Shown here: one piece after another, positions 26,923 through 36,662 of the stretch
How the letters are laid out: every line of letters starts with the position of its first letter
Numbering within the stretch: position 1 is the stretch's first letter
Origin: Rhodothermia bacterium
Lineage (GTDB): Bacteria > Bacteroidota > Rhodothermia > Rhodothermales > UBA2364
Direction: 5' to 3'
NCBI GenBank assembly: GCA_017303715.1
Contig: JAFLBZ010000001.1
Location: 62,001 to 126,000, forward strand
Length of the DNA stretch: 64,000 nt
Position numbers and translations under genes: made by a program
The notes under the pieces: model-generated
Seen by the model: the letters and a program-made list of their open reading frames with translations, nothing else
Told to the model about the DNA's origin: nothing
Databases searched by the model: none

Positions 26923-29900
26923 TTACATATTCCGCCTATAACGGCCACCCACTTCAAAGAGTGCCTCCGTAATTTGACCGAGACTACACACTTTTACGGT
27001 TTCCATGAGTTGCGCAAAGATATTGCCGCCTTCAAGCGCTACTTCCTTTAATGCCGCCAAAGCCTGCATAGATTTAGCCGTATTACGAAAGTGGAATTGC
27101 TGTAAATTTTTGATTTGTTGCTGTTTTTCTGTTTCTGTGGAGCGCATCAGCGGGACTTTAACCGAGGCCCGCTCCGTTTCTTTTGCTTTAAAGGTATTTA
27201 CACCAATAATGGGCAACGTTCCAGCGTGTTTGAGATGCTCGTAATAAAGGCTTTCCTCCTGAATTTTACCCCGCTGGTACATGGTTTCCATTGCGCCCAA
27301 AACCCCACCACGATCCGAAATCCGCTCAAACTCCAACAAGACCGCATCCTCTACCAATTCAGTAAGTTCTTCTACGATAAACGATCCCTGAAGTGGGTTT
27401 TCGTTTTTGGCCAGACCCAATTCGCGGTTAATAATCAACTGAATGGCCATCGCTCGCCGCACAGACTCCTCCGTCGGGGTGGTTATGGCTTCATCATACG
27501 CATTGGTATGCAACGAATTGCAATGGTCGTAAATGGCCAAGAGCGCTTGAAGCGTGGTTCGGATGTCGTTAAACTGAATTTCTTGGGCATGTAAACTCCT
27601 GCCAGATGTTTGAATATGGTACTTTAATTTTTGACTTCGTTCGTTTGCGCCATATAACTTTCGGAGCGCAATGGCCCAGATTCGTCTTGCCACCCGGCCA
27701 ATAACGGTATATTCAGGATCTAAGCCATTGGAAAAGAAAAACGAGAAGTTGGGCGCAAAGTCATCCACATTCATGCCACGACTACGATAATATTCCAAAA
27801 GGGTGAAACCATTCGATAACGTAAACGCCAACTGAGAAATGGGATTTGCCCCAGCTTCTGCGATATGATAACCCGAAATGGAAACGGAATAATAATTCCT
27901 CACCTGATGGTCTATGAAGTACTGTTGGACGTCGCCCATCATACGCAGGCCAAATTCCGTACTAAAAATGCAGGTATTTTGTGCTTGATCTTCCTTTAAA
28001 ATGTCCGCTTGAACCGTTCCTCTCACTGTAGAAAGGGTTTTGGAACGTATGGCAAGGTATGCTTTGTTAGACAAAAAGCCCGCTTCAATCAACTCATCCG
28101 CACTAAAGCCCAACAATCCCAAGCCGCTCCCATTATGCCCTTCAGGGAGTTCCTCCGACTCGTAAGGACAATAGGATACCGCTCGGTTTTGAGTAATCTT
28201 CCATGCTTCAATATCTTCCCATTTGCCTTCATTTCTCAAGAATTGCTCCACTTGCTGGTCTATTGCAGTATTCATATACATCGCCAGAACCATTGGAGCC
28301 GGCCCATTGATGGTCATGGAAACACTGGTGGCTGGATCACACAAATCAAAGCCCGAATAGAGTTTTTTCATGTCGTCCAAGGTTGCAATAGATACGCCAG
28401 CATTCCCAATTTTTCCGTAGATATCAGGGCGAATACGTGGATCCCTTCCATAGAGCGTAACAGAGTCGAAGGCCGTAGAAAGGCGTTTGGCGGGCATCCC
28501 TTGCGAGACCAAATGAAACCGTTTGTTGGTACGTTCTGGCCCACCTTCCCCCGCAAACATCCGCGTTGGGTCTTCATTTGTGCGTTTAAACGGAAAAACG
28601 CCCGAAGTAAAGGGGAAAAATCCCGGGATATTTTCCTTTAGCGCAAACCGCAACCTCTCCCCAGCATCTTCCATACGCGGCAAGGCAACAAGCGGAATCT
28701 TCAGGCCAGAAAGCGACATTGAGAATTGTGGTGTCCGAATTTCTTTCCCGCGAACCTGATATACAGAAGACTCTTGCCGGTATTGGGCCGTCATTTGATC
28801 CCAATTTGACAAAATTTGCTGGCACGGATAAGCCAATTTACCCCACCAATGTGCAACCATTTCATCCATTTTTGCCAAAAGGTGTTCTTTATCCTCTGGC
28901 GACCACGCCTCTACTTGTGCCCGCACCCCTGAAACTTGTCCCCATTTGCGGGCAAAAACAATTTGCTCCTCCGCCCACTCATGGTAGTTCCGGACGGTTT
29001 CCGCAATTTCACCTAAATAACGAATACGTTTGGGTGGAATCACTTGGTTTTTATGCGCAAAAACAACGGCATTTTCTTGTCCCGCAAACTTATTCGATTG
29101 CCAAAAGTTGGATTTTTGCGTTTTCCTACCCAATGCCTCAAGTAAGGCCAAATAAAGTTTGGTAACTCCCAAATCGGCAAAATGAGAAGCCATCGTCGGG
29201 AAAACGGGCATGGCCTCCATTGGCTTATCCCATGCTTTTCGATTGCGTTGTACCTGTTTGCGAACATCCCGCAAGGCATCTTCCGAACCTTTTTTCTCAA
29301 ACTTATTGAGCGCAATTAAGTCGGCGACATCCAACATCCCAATTTTCTCCAATTGTGTTGGTGCGCCAAACTCCGAGGTCATCACATAGACCGTTACATC
29401 TGCAAAAGACGTAATTTCGGTGTCAGATTGCCCTATACCCGCCGTTTCGAGCACAACCAGATCAAATCCAGCATTTTGGCAAAGCCTAACCGCATCTTTA
29501 AGGGCATCCGTGACCGATCGGTGAGCCGCCCTTGTTGCAAATGACCTCATAAAAAGCCTATCCGCAAAAGTCCCATAAGCTGTATTCATCCGAATCCGGT
29601 CGCCGAGCAACGCCCCGCCTGTACGAGATTGTGTGGGATCTACGGAAAGAACGGCCACACTTCGGTCTTCAAAATCGGATAAATAGCGATTAACCAACTC
29701 ATCTGTTAAGGTGGATTTCCCAGCACCACCCGTACCGGTTATTCCCAAAACCGGTGCATGTGGCACTATACCAACCAAATCCGGCGTACCACCTTCTTCC
29801 AAGAGACTCAGGTCATGTGCAATTTTAATCCATCTTTCCTCAAGGTTAATAGGTTGATATTTTGCTTTCCGCCCCATGCTCCGGCAATCCGTCATCATAT

Positions 29901-30291
29901 ACGCAATCATGCCTTCAAGTCCCATCTTCATCCCATCTTCAGGCGAAAAAATGCGGGCGATTCCATATTGGTGGAGTTCCTCAATTTCCGATTGGACGAT
30001 AACGCCACCTCCGCCGCCAAAAATCCGAATATGTCCAACGCCCAATCGCTGAAACTCGTCGTACATGTACCGAAAAAACTCCATGTGTCCACCTTGATAG
30101 GAAGAAACAGCCACGGCATCGGCGTCTTCTTGGATGGCAGTTTGGACAATATCCGCAACCGAACGGTCGTGCCCTAAGTGGATGACTTCCGCACCTTGGT
30201 CTTGGAGAATCCGACGCATGATATTAATGGCGGCATCATGGCCATCAAATAGGCTGGTAGCCGTTACAAATCGTAAAGGAAATTGACTCAT
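26923..30291 (-). CDS. icmF: Fused isobutyryl-CoA mutase IcmF (B12-binding, MeaI-type GTPase and mutase domains)
   Basis: A 1122-aa adenosylcobalamin enzyme that interconverts isobutyryl-CoA and n-butyryl-CoA, with a built-in G-protein chaperone. Domain order is: N-terminal B12 domain (DGHDAAIN, Asp16/His18 lower-ligand motif), GTPase from about residue 180 with Walker A GGAGKSTL (Lys192) and NKFE, then the large mutase barrel from about 560. The mutase active-site segment [16 protein letters not shown] has the Phe-containing form typical of IcmF, not the Tyr form of methylmalonyl-CoA mutase. The full length and both linkers are intact. It may also act on pivalyl-CoA or isovaleryl-CoA, as reported for some IcmF enzymes. 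Confidence 0.96.
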   Translation of the reverse strand: MSQFPLRFVTATSLFDGHDAAINIMRRILQDQGAEVIHLGHDRSVADIVQTAIQEDADAVAVSSYQGGHMEFFRYMYDEFQRLGVGHIRIFGGGGGVIVQSEIEELHQYGIARIFSPEDGMKMGLEGMIAYMMTDCRSMGRKAKYQPINLEERWIKIAHDLSLLEEGGTPDLVGIVPHAPVLGITGTGGAGKSTLTDELVNRYLSDFEDRSVAVLSVDPTQSRTGGALLGDRIRMNTAYGTFADRLFMRSFATRAAHRSVTDALKDAVRLCQNAGFDLVVLETAGIGQSDTEITSFADVTVYVMTSEFGAPTQLEKIGMLDVADLIALNKFEKKGSEDALRDVRKQVQRNRKAWDKPMEAMPVFPTMASHFADLGVTKLYLALLEALGRKTQKSNFWQSNKFAGQENAVVFAHKNQVIPPKRIRYLGEIAETVRNYHEWAEEQIVFARKWGQVSGVRAQVEAWSPEDKEHLLAKMDEMVAHWWGKLAYPCQQILSNWDQMTAQYRQESSVYQVRGKEIRTPQFSMSLSGLKIPLVALPRMEDAGERLRFALKENIPGFFPFTSGVFPFKRTNEDPTRMFAGEGGPERTNKRFHLVSQGMPAKRLSTAFDSVTLYGRDPRIRPDIYGKIGNAGVSIATLDDMKKLYSGFDLCDPATSVSMTINGPAPMVLAMYMNTAIDQQVEQFLRNEGKWEDIEAWKITQNRAVSYCPYESEELPEGHNGSGLGLLGFSADELIEAGFLSNKAYLAIRSKTLSTVRGTVQADILKEDQAQNTCIFSTEFGLRMMGDVQQYFIDHQVRNYYSVSISGYHIAEAGANPISQLAFTLSNGFTLLEYYRSRGMNVDDFAPNFSFFFSNGLDPEYTVIGRVARRIWAIALRKLYGANERSQKLKYHIQTSGRSLHAQEIQFNDIRTTLQALLAIYDHCNSLHTNAYDEAITTPTEESVRRAMAIQLIINRELGLAKNENPLQGSFIVEELTELVEDAVLLEFERISDRGGVLGAMETMYQRGKIQEESLYYEHLKHAGTLPIIGVNTFKAKETERASVKVPLMRSTETEKQQQIKNLQQFHFRNTAKSMQALAALKEVALEGGNIFAQLMETVKVCSLGQITEALFEVGGRYRRNM

Positions 30292-30362
30292 AGTGTATTA
30301 AAAAAAGCGCTTCCGGAAATAAGAAGATACAATCATACAAAAGGCTGCAACGGGAATTTACT

Positions 30363-31070
30363 TTAAAGGTGTTTTACGATCATCTTATGCCACCAAGGCC
30401 AATCATGCCCAAATCCCTCCCAAACCTCCAAGGTATGGTCAATCCCCTTCTCGTGTAGGATGCGGCTTAGCCGCTCATTGGCTTCGCGACAAGGATCGTG
30501 TTCCCCCAAGGCTAAAATAACATGTAGTTTTCTAATCTTATTTAGCAAATCGGCACTTAGGTTCCCACTTAAGAAGTCAGGTGGATTGGAGAAATAGACG
30601 TTATCGTCATAGAACCCATCCATAAACATTTTGATGTCGAAAGCCCCACTGAGTGCAATCAATTTCCCGAATGCCCAAGGGAATTTAAACGCCATGTCAG
30701 CCGCATGATAAGCCCCGAAACTTGCCCCCGTTACCATGATAAAGTCATGTTTAGATGTATTTCGGATCATGGGAACCACTTCGTTCAAAATATATTGCTC
30801 ATATTGTTGATGACGTTTTATCCGGACGTATGGATTCGCGTTGCGGTTATAGAAGCTCTCGCGGTCAACCGAATCAACACAAAAAACTTGGTTCTGCCCA
30901 TTGGCCAATTGAACGCCCATCGCGTCCATCATCCCAAAATCCCGCCATTCATAAAAGCGTCCCATACTCGAAGGGAACACCAGTAACGGCGTTCCGGCAT
31001 GACCAAACCGGAGGATTTCCATATCGCGCCCCAAGGTTGCGCTGTACCACTTAATGTATTCTTGATGCAT
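30363..31070 (-). CDS. Alpha/beta-hydrolase, esterase (PF00756-like) family
   Basis: A 235-aa predicted cytoplasmic hydrolase. I start at ATG 31070 (MHQEYIKWYS); an upstream in-frame start at 31112 would abut the murF stop but adds residues unlike the family. The nucleophile elbow is GASFGAYHA (Ser), the likely acid lies in LGEHDPC, and the likely base His is in GFGHDWPWW. It resembles the esterase/S-formylglutathione-hydrolase-like proteins often annotated as putative esterase. The substrate is unknown. It is 43 bases downstream of murF on the same strand and probably co-transcribed. Confidence 0.8.
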   Translation of the reverse strand: MHQEYIKWYSATLGRDMEILRFGHAGTPLLVFPSSMGRFYEWRDFGMMDAMGVQLANGQNQVFCVDSVDRESFYNRNANPYVRIKRHQQYEQYILNEVVPMIRNTSKHDFIMVTGASFGAYHAADMAFKFPWAFGKLIALSGAFDIKMFMDGFYDDNVYFSNPPDFLSGNLSADLLNKIRKLHVILALGEHDPCREANERLSRILHEKGIDHTLEVWEGFGHDWPWWHKMIVKHL

Positions 31071-31113
31071 ATCCTGATTTTCGTTAAAACGACATAAAAA
31101 ATTGTTAAACAAA

Positions 31114-32418
31114 TTATTTAGACTTCCAAGAAGCCTCTTGTCGTACCAAAACCTCGACTGGATGGATTTCAGGGTCTAAGACCGCCTCGGCAACCCGCTC
31201 CATACGCAAGCCTTGCGAGCCTTTCACCAAAACCACATCCTCGGAACCTACCTGAAAAACCAACTCCATTTCAATGGCATTTGCCAGCGCTTGGGAATCT
31301 GGAAACCAATACACGCCCTGTACATCTAAAATAGACAATGCAGCCTGAAACCTTTGCCCCACAAAACAGCAAATGTTTGCAGCTTCTATAGCCTCCTTTA
31401 CCACCAATTCGTGGCCGATAGCCTCTTCCTCCCCCAACTCCAGCATATCGCCCAAACAAGCAATCCGACGGCCTTTCATATTAGCCAGAACCCGCAAAGC
31501 GCTCAAGGTTGCCACCGGCGAGGCATTATAGGTGTCATCAATCATAATCCCGCCATTTCGGGCTGGCAACTTCGACAGGCGACCTTTTTCTGTCTTTAAC
31601 GTCGCAACCTGTTTTAAAATCACTTCCTGCGACATCCCCAAAACATGTCCAGCAGCATACGCCGCCAACATCGTATAAATGGCATGATCGCCCAACAAAG
31701 GGTATGGCTTGGGGATTAAAGTCGCGGGCAACTCGACGGATTCTTCGTGACCCGAATAAAAAACAACGCGGCCTTTGCACCTTTCCTTCATAGCCCGTAC
31801 ACGCGGGTCGTCATAGTTTAGGCAGGCAACCCCTGATTCGTCGAGCGCCTCTACAATCATTCCTTTTTCTTGGGCGATATTCTCGATACTGCCAAATGTT
31901 TCTAAATGCACCCCTTGAACTGTAGTTACAAAGCTAATGTCTGGTCGAAACGCGGCTGTTAATTCGGCGATATCACCTACAAAACGAGCACCCATCTCTA
32001 AGACCATTACGCTATTTTCTTGCGTAAGTCCATTTAAAATCGTTAAAGCAAGCCCTAATGGTGTATTTAGATTTCCTTCTGGCACAACCACCGGAAACGC
32101 TGCGGAAACGACATGTGCAATAGCCGTTCGTGTACTCGTTTTCCCCACCGACCCCGTAATCCCGATGGTTTTGGGTTTGAGTTTTTGGATTCTTTCCCGC
32201 GCCAGTTCCACAAGATGTTCGATTGCGTTTTCCACTTGCACCACCTGCACATCGGGTACATCTATTTTCACCACCTCTTCGGCGATCACCCCCACTGCAC
32301 CCTTAGCAATGGCATCCGCAATAAACCGATGGCCATTAAAGACTTCTCCCCGAATGGCCACATACCAATCCCCCGCCCGAATGGTGCGGGTATCTTTAGA
32401 GTATTTTGGGTACTTCAT
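31114..32418 (-). CDS. murF: UDP-N-acetylmuramoyl-tripeptide--D-alanyl-D-alanine ligase
   Basis: A 434-aa cytoplasmic ATP-dependent ligase that adds D-Ala-D-Ala to the UDP-MurNAc-tripeptide in peptidoglycan synthesis. The N-terminal substrate domain is followed by the P-loop GITGSVGKTSTR, the EMGA motif with the Mg-binding acid, DDTYNASP, and the C-terminal ligase domain with CLGDMLELG. Unusually, it stands outside a dcw cluster; the neighbours are an esterase and a divergent gene. Another Mur ligase was considered, but GDWYVAIRG and TYNASPVA point to MurF. Confidence 0.95.
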   Translation of the reverse strand: MKYPKYSKDTRTIRAGDWYVAIRGEVFNGHRFIADAIAKGAVGVIAEEVVKIDVPDVQVVQVENAIEHLVELARERIQKLKPKTIGITGSVGKTSTRTAIAHVVSAAFPVVVPEGNLNTPLGLALTILNGLTQENSVMVLEMGARFVGDIAELTAAFRPDISFVTTVQGVHLETFGSIENIAQEKGMIVEALDESGVACLNYDDPRVRAMKERCKGRVVFYSGHEESVELPATLIPKPYPLLGDHAIYTMLAAYAAGHVLGMSQEVILKQVATLKTEKGRLSKLPARNGGIMIDDTYNASPVATLSALRVLANMKGRRIACLGDMLELGEEEAIGHELVVKEAIEAANICCFVGQRFQAALSILDVQGVYWFPDSQALANAIEMELVFQVGSEDVVLVKGSQGLRMERVAEAVLDPEIHPVEVLVRQEASWKSK

Positions 32419-32763
32419 GTATTCTTTTTGATCTATGTTTGCCGAGAACTTGAACAGCCATGTAATATAAGCAGATGAAAGTATGATTCAAGGGGTCTTT
32501 TCCTTATAATATGCCTTGGTTTTTTGGGCTTACCGTCTTTAATTTTGAACAACCAAACACGGTTCATGAATTTTGGGCAACAACAAAAGGGCGTTTTCGA
32601 GGATTGTACTAAGGCTACATATGATCGTTTATCCTCTCAATTATTGCCCTTCTGGAAAAAATCCCATCAATCACCTGAAAAGCCTTTATTTATACCTGCA
32701 TATACCTTTATACCTGCATATACCTTTATAATTGACCTTGGAAAAATTCTAAACCTCAAATCC
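32419..32763. other. Divergent intergenic region upstream of murF and the DUF1080 gene
   Basis: This 345-base stretch has no convincing gene. A plus-strand reading frame runs through it into the DUF1080 gene, but the signal peptide places the true start at 32764. It contains an 18-bp tandem duplication (32691-32726) directly followed by TATAAT at 32727-32732, a possible -10 element. It should hold promoters for both flanking genes. Confidence 0.6.
32691..32726 (+). repeat. Perfect 18-bp tandem duplication
   Basis: TATACCTGCATATACCTT occurs at 32691-32708 and again at 32709-32726 without mismatch. It lies about 40 bases upstream of the DUF1080 start and just before a TATAAT. Slipped-strand duplication could alter promoter spacing. 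Confidence 0.9.
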
Positions 32764-33501
32764 ATGCAAAAACTTGTTTATTTAACCTGCATCTTCCTCT
32801 CCCCGCTCATGCTATCTGCACAAACAGAGCTAACCAAACCCGAACAAACCGAGCAATGGGATCCAGAGCCACGTGTGGTGACACCCGGAAAAGGTACAAA
32901 ACCGCCCTCTGATGCCCTTGTGATCTTCGACGGAACATCATTGGAAGGTTTTCGGGACAAAAGTGGGAACCCACCAAAATGGGAGTTAAAAGAAGGCGTA
33001 CTCACCGTAAAAGGAGGTGCTGGAGATATTTGGAGCAAAGCCTCTTTTGGTAGTTTTCAGCTTCATTTGGAGTGGAGAACCCCAAACGAGTCCACCAATT
33101 TAAAGGGGCAAGGACGCGGAAATAGCGGTATCTTTCTACAAGATCGCTACGAAATTCAGATCCTAAACTCTTATGAAAACAGAACCTATGCCAACGGACA
33201 AGCTGGCAGTATTTACAAACAAACTCCACCACTGTCCAATGCAATGAACCCTATGGGCGAGTGGCAAACCTACGACGTTATTTATACCGCACCCACCTTT
33301 CGGGCAAATGGTTCAATGGCCAATCCACCCTTTGTCACGGTCATCCACAATGGGATTGTCATCCAAAACCATACACCCATACAAGGAACCACCGAGTATA
33401 TTGGCTCACCTCAAGTCAAAGCACACGGAGATGCACCCATTCGTTTACAAGACCACGGTAATCCAGTGAGTTATAGAAATATTTGGGTACGCCCCCTCTA
33501 A
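32764..33501 (+). CDS. Secreted DUF1080 (3-keto-disaccharide hydrolase/LamG-like) protein
   Basis: A 245-aa exported protein. The ATG at 32764 gives a signal peptide (LTCIFLSPLMLSAQ). The mature part is a single DUF1080 jelly-roll domain: IFDGTSLEGF, DIWSKASFGSFQLHLEWR, GNSGIFLQDRYEIQILNS, then RLQDHGNPVSYRNIWVRPL at the end. Members of this family include 3-keto-glycoside hydrolases and uncharacterised carbohydrate-active proteins, so a periplasmic role in sugar turnover is plausible. It is transcribed alone, divergently from murF, and ends at a terminator shared with the Rpn gene. Confidence 0.92.
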   Translation: MQKLVYLTCIFLSPLMLSAQTELTKPEQTEQWDPEPRVVTPGKGTKPPSDALVIFDGTSLEGFRDKSGNPPKWELKEGVLTVKGGAGDIWSKASFGSFQLHLEWRTPNESTNLKGQGRGNSGIFLQDRYEIQILNSYENRTYANGQAGSIYKQTPPLSNAMNPMGEWQTYDVIYTAPTFRANGSMANPPFVTVIHNGIVIQNHTPIQGTTEYIGSPQVKAHGDAPIRLQDHGNPVSYRNIWVRPL

Positions 33502-33513
33502 ACAATCAGCTGT

Positions 33514-33557
33514 AAAGAAGCACCAGATGTCCGAAATACTCAAAGTCTGGTGCTTCC
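33514..33557. terminator. Bidirectional terminator between the DUF1080 and Rpn genes
   Basis: GAAGCACCAGA (33517-33527) pairs perfectly with TCTGGTGCTTC (33546-33556), an 11-bp stem with an 18-base loop, located between the two convergent stop codons. T-rich sequence flanks both sides. Confidence 0.75.
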
Positions 33558-34442
33558 TTACTCCTTTTGTTGCTTGCGTAACCCATCGAGTTGTGTAAGG
33601 CTTAGGCCCGTTGCAGCTGCTACAACCACATCTGGTACACCTTGCTTTAACAAATTCAATGCAACTTCTACTTTACCTTCCTCACGACCTTTTTCCAAAC
33701 CTTCCTCACGACCTTTTTCTAAACCAAGTTCTAAGCCTATTTCAATACCTGCTTCACGTTCAAGTTTCAGCACTTTCTGGCGAGAGGCTTCAAACTTCGC
33801 CGCCTCCCATTCCTCCGGACTAATATTGTCTTGGTTGATTAGCTCCGTCACACGTTTGATGCCCGCATGCGTGATATTCACCTTCGGGTCTGCCGGGCTG
33901 TGGATGCTTTCATAAATCAAATCTAACCAATCACGGTAGTTGGATGGCGTATCAGCACCCTTGTAATTCGGATTCAGGTAAATCAACTCATGGTTAAAAA
34001 GCTTACGTTCAATCCCTTTCAAATTCTTTGGATTCAAACTCGAAATCAATACTTCATCTTTGTAAAGCTCATGGGTCTTCGGGTTCATACGATAAGGAGC
34101 CGTCATAACCACGATCGTATAAACCGTACGATCTACCGAATAATCCTCTGAACTACGTTGCTGCTCCGTGATTGCTTGAAGATGATAATGCAGAAAACGA
34201 TCAAAATTGTGGTCATACTCAACCTTCTGAATCTCAATAATCACACGCTTTTTCTTGTCCTCTGCAAAAATATCATACTTAAAGTTGATATGACCAAGCT
34301 TCGGCTGAAACGACTTCTCCGTCTCTATCGTTTCGGGATCAACCTCAATCCCTACAATATCCTTCACAAAAGAACGAAATACGAACGGATCCGTGAACGC
34401 TTTCTTGAAAAATACCTCATTGTCTAATCGTGCTAGTGCCAT
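33558..34442 (-). CDS. Rpn-family PD-(D/E)XK nuclease (recombination-promoting nuclease / putative transposase)
   Basis: A 294-aa protein of the Rpn/PF12784 group, whose members cut DNA, promote RecA-independent recombination in E. coli and have been linked to phage defence. The nuclease core shows FKYDIFAEDKKKRVIIEIQ, with Asp57 and Glu70-x-Gln72 as the variant PD-(D/E)XK triad. The N-terminal block (DNEVFFKKAF) is typical. The C-terminus has an 8-residue repeat (GLEKGREE twice) followed by a short helical domain ending LTQLDGLRKQQKE. No terminal inverted repeats or second gene are seen, so it is a single cargo-like gene rather than an insertion sequence. Confidence 0.88.
   Translation of the reverse strand: MALARLDNEVFFKKAFTDPFVFRSFVKDIVGIEVDPETIETEKSFQPKLGHINFKYDIFAEDKKKRVIIEIQKVEYDHNFDRFLHYHLQAITEQQRSSEDYSVDRTVYTIVVMTAPYRMNPKTHELYKDEVLISSLNPKNLKGIERKLFNHELIYLNPNYKGADTPSNYRDWLDLIYESIHSPADPKVNITHAGIKRVTELINQDNISPEEWEAAKFEASRQKVLKLEREAGIEIGLELGLEKGREEGLEKGREEGKVEVALNLLKQGVPDVVVAAATGLSLTQLDGLRKQQKE
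33676..33723 (-). repeat. 24-bp tandem repeat inside the Rpn gene
   Basis: Two adjacent 24-bp units (33676-33699 and 33700-33723) differ at one base and encode consecutive GLEKGREE octapeptides. Copy number changes would stay in frame, so this linker is prone to length variation. Confidence 0.85.
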
Positions 34443-35113
34443 AAAGATGCTCAGGCTTATTTTAAAACAGTTTTTAAGTGATTAGACCCAACATCGTGGA
34501 CTTCGTTCCATTGGGAAACGTCTATCGAGATACGACTTATTTTATCAAGGTGAATTTTTGCTTAGGCTTTGTTTCTATGTATAAAGTTTGCAAAAACAAA
34601 TACCTGACAACAGCGCCTCACCATGTAAGGAGACTTTATGCACACCCGCCTAATATAAACCCTTTGCCCAAACCCGAACTTGTCATCCCGTTACATCGTA
34701 CAAAACCAAGTCAATTTTTTCGGATTTAGGCAGGCCAAAACAGATGGTAGTGCTTGGATTAAATGGGTTTGGAAAATTAACCGCTCAAAATAGGGTTAGA
34801 GGAATAAACTTAGACTCCAAAAGCTTATCGGTATGCCAGTTTTCCAAAAGTGGCGATCTTTCTCTCCCATTGGTTAAGAGTTTTCCATGCACAAATACGA
34901 CTTGACCTAAAACCACAAGAGAATAACAGAGCCATCTTTCCCAGAACTAAGGAAGGCCACTTCCGGTAGCATACAACATAACCAAAGAACAAGGTGTTAC
35001 AAGAAAGAGGTCATTGGTCTGATAGGCAAAGATATAGGATTAGTAGTGTAGGACACCGCATTTACAAAATAAGGTAATATCATTATACTTATCGCGATAC
35101 CTTAAAATACACA
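34443..35113. other. 671-base gap without a convincing gene
   Basis: I see no conserved coding sequence on either strand here. The longest frame (34478-34729, plus, 83 codons) has no family features or hydrophobic signal. The stretch is AT-richer than its neighbours and separates the Rpn gene from sbcD. It may be a decayed insertion. The right end contains a weak hairpin that could terminate sbcD. Confidence 0.5.
35065..35103 (-). terminator. Weak terminator candidate after sbcD
   Basis: AAGGTA (35071-35076) pairs with TACCTT (35098-35103). On the minus strand TTATTTT follows. The stem is short and AT-rich, so support is modest. Confidence 0.35.
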
Positions 35114-36355
35114 TTATTCCCCCGTTTCATTAACAAGCTCCAGGTCTAAGGCGAGGGCTTTTTCAAGGAGGTCATCGGTTAGAGGTTCGAGGTGTTCGTG
35201 GCGGGCTAGATAGGCTTCCATAGCCGTTTTGAGGCTTGCATCGCGGGTAAGCGTGGTTGTGCGTTGCACTTGTCGCACCTCTAAAGCCCGCTCAATAGAG
35301 GCAATTGAAGCGGCTTTGCTCAATTCGGCACGAATTGCCGCCACATCCACCAAATTGGTTTGGTCTTCGTTGATTTCATAGCGTACTCTAACGATGGCTT
35401 CTTCAATGTTCTGTTTTCGGATGGCGCTAACAATCAACTCGGTGGGATTGATGGTGTCCCGCACATCTAACATTACCGAGACAAAACGACGGGCAGGCGT
35501 CTCGACAAAACGGTAATTCGTTTGGCGTTGATGACCATTGCCCATGATCTCCACCAATACAAAACCTTTCGGGGTGTCGGCTTCTTTAAACGTAACCCGT
35601 TCGATACTGGAGGAATACACTACAGGCGGCCTATGGCCTTCATTCCGGTCTTGAAACCGATGGATATGCCCCAAAGCCACATAATCCAATGCTGGATATG
35701 CCAAGTGGCTTACCAAAAACGTGGGTTCATGTTGAATGACACTACTCCTTTCAGAACCCGACATTTCCGCCCCTTGAACGGTTAGGTGCGCAGCCAATAC
35801 GGTTGGCAGGCTCGGGTCTAAGTCATTTTCCACCACAATTTGTACAAACTCGGCGTATTTCTCCTCAATCAACTCCCTAACCTCCGAGGGGGTTTTGTCT
35901 TTGTACTCCTCTTTTGCCAGAAGTTTAGAACGGATCGGCCAAGGCAAACCCAGCACCTGAAGTGGCCCCGACTTGGTTTGGACGACCTTTAAAGCGGGAT
36001 GTTCAAAAATCGTAACGGCTCCCGTCAGATGCTCAAAAATTGAGATGGAAGAAGCCTTTCCAAATGACACTGGTTGATCATGATTCCCCGTAAGCATTAC
36101 CATTGGAATTCCGGCATCGGCAAGAGGTCGCAAACAATCAGCAAAAATTTTCTGCTGTGTGGGGCTTGGGTCGTGGGTTCGGTAGGCATCGCCGCAGAAC
36201 AAAAACACATCCACTTTTTCGTGAATGGCGGTTTCCACCATGAAGTTGAAACAGCGTTGAAAGTCCAATAGGCGCGTATTAAGACCAGTAGCGGGGTCTA
36301 AACGTCCAAAATTTTCGTAGCCAATATGTATATCAGCGGTATGGAGGATTTTCAT
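35114..36355 (-). CDS. sbcD: SbcD/Mre11-like DNA repair exonuclease subunit
   Basis: A 413-aa metallophosphoesterase-fold nuclease. The five metal-binding motifs are present: TADIHIG (Asp/His), FCGDAYR, TGNHDQP, AAHLTVQG and LGHIHRF. Length fits SbcD, with a capping domain after residue 280. SbcD normally works with the SMC-like ATPase SbcC to open hairpin DNA and trim broken ends. The sbcC gene is usually immediately downstream but is absent here; a 671-base non-coding gap follows. It may be an orphan pairing with a distant AAA ATPase. Confidence 0.9.
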   Translation of the reverse strand: MKILHTADIHIGYENFGRLDPATGLNTRLLDFQRCFNFMVETAIHEKVDVFLFCGDAYRTHDPSPTQQKIFADCLRPLADAGIPMVMLTGNHDQPVSFGKASSISIFEHLTGAVTIFEHPALKVVQTKSGPLQVLGLPWPIRSKLLAKEEYKDKTPSEVRELIEEKYAEFVQIVVENDLDPSLPTVLAAHLTVQGAEMSGSERSSVIQHEPTFLVSHLAYPALDYVALGHIHRFQDRNEGHRPPVVYSSSIERVTFKEADTPKGFVLVEIMGNGHQRQTNYRFVETPARRFVSVMLDVRDTINPTELIVSAIRKQNIEEAIVRVRYEINEDQTNLVDVAAIRAELSKAASIASIERALEVRQVQRTTTLTRDASLKTAMEAYLARHEHLEPLTDDLLEKALALDLELVNETGE

Positions 36356-36662
36356 GTTTTACTTAATAGATGTTCATCCGCTAAACTAACACATTTTACT
36401 GCGGGACCCGTTGCCATTTTCTGCTTTGATCAATGATATTTTTGGTATTGAAATAACGCTACCCTCATTCCGATGCAAAAAAACTGTTCATACATGAATT
36501 TTAATCCCTTCCTAACCTTCGATTAATAAGGCTTTAATTGGCGGGAGGTAGCTTCTCGCATCGTTATTCCACGCCAACAGCCCAAATTTTGGTATGAAGG
36601 GCTTTTTTTGTGGGCAACGAGATTATAGAATCCCTTTTCAGTTCATTTTAACCAACAGCAAT
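36356..36662. other. Divergent intergenic region between sbcD and the NTF2-like lipoprotein gene, with a leader hairpin
   Basis: No gene is seen. AGCCC (36579-36583) pairs with GGGCT (36599-36603), followed by a T7 run on the plus strand, 53 bases before the lipoprotein start. No plus-strand gene precedes it closely, so it could be a leader attenuator. The five-pair stem makes this tentative. An in-frame ATG at 36594 inside the hairpin is rejected as the start. Confidence 0.4.

Noticed and set aside
32524-32763. N-terminal extension of the DUF1080 frame
   Set aside because: It would put 80 residues before a clear signal peptide and includes the tandem DNA duplication; the ATG at 32764 is better.
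33558-34442. Rpn gene as part of an active transposon
   Set aside because: No terminal inverted repeats or second gene; 'putative transposase' is a legacy family label for these nucleases.
34478-34729. Plus-strand frame of 83 codons in the gap before sbcD
   Set aside because: No family motif, signal or ribosome site; composition looks random. Treated as non-coding.
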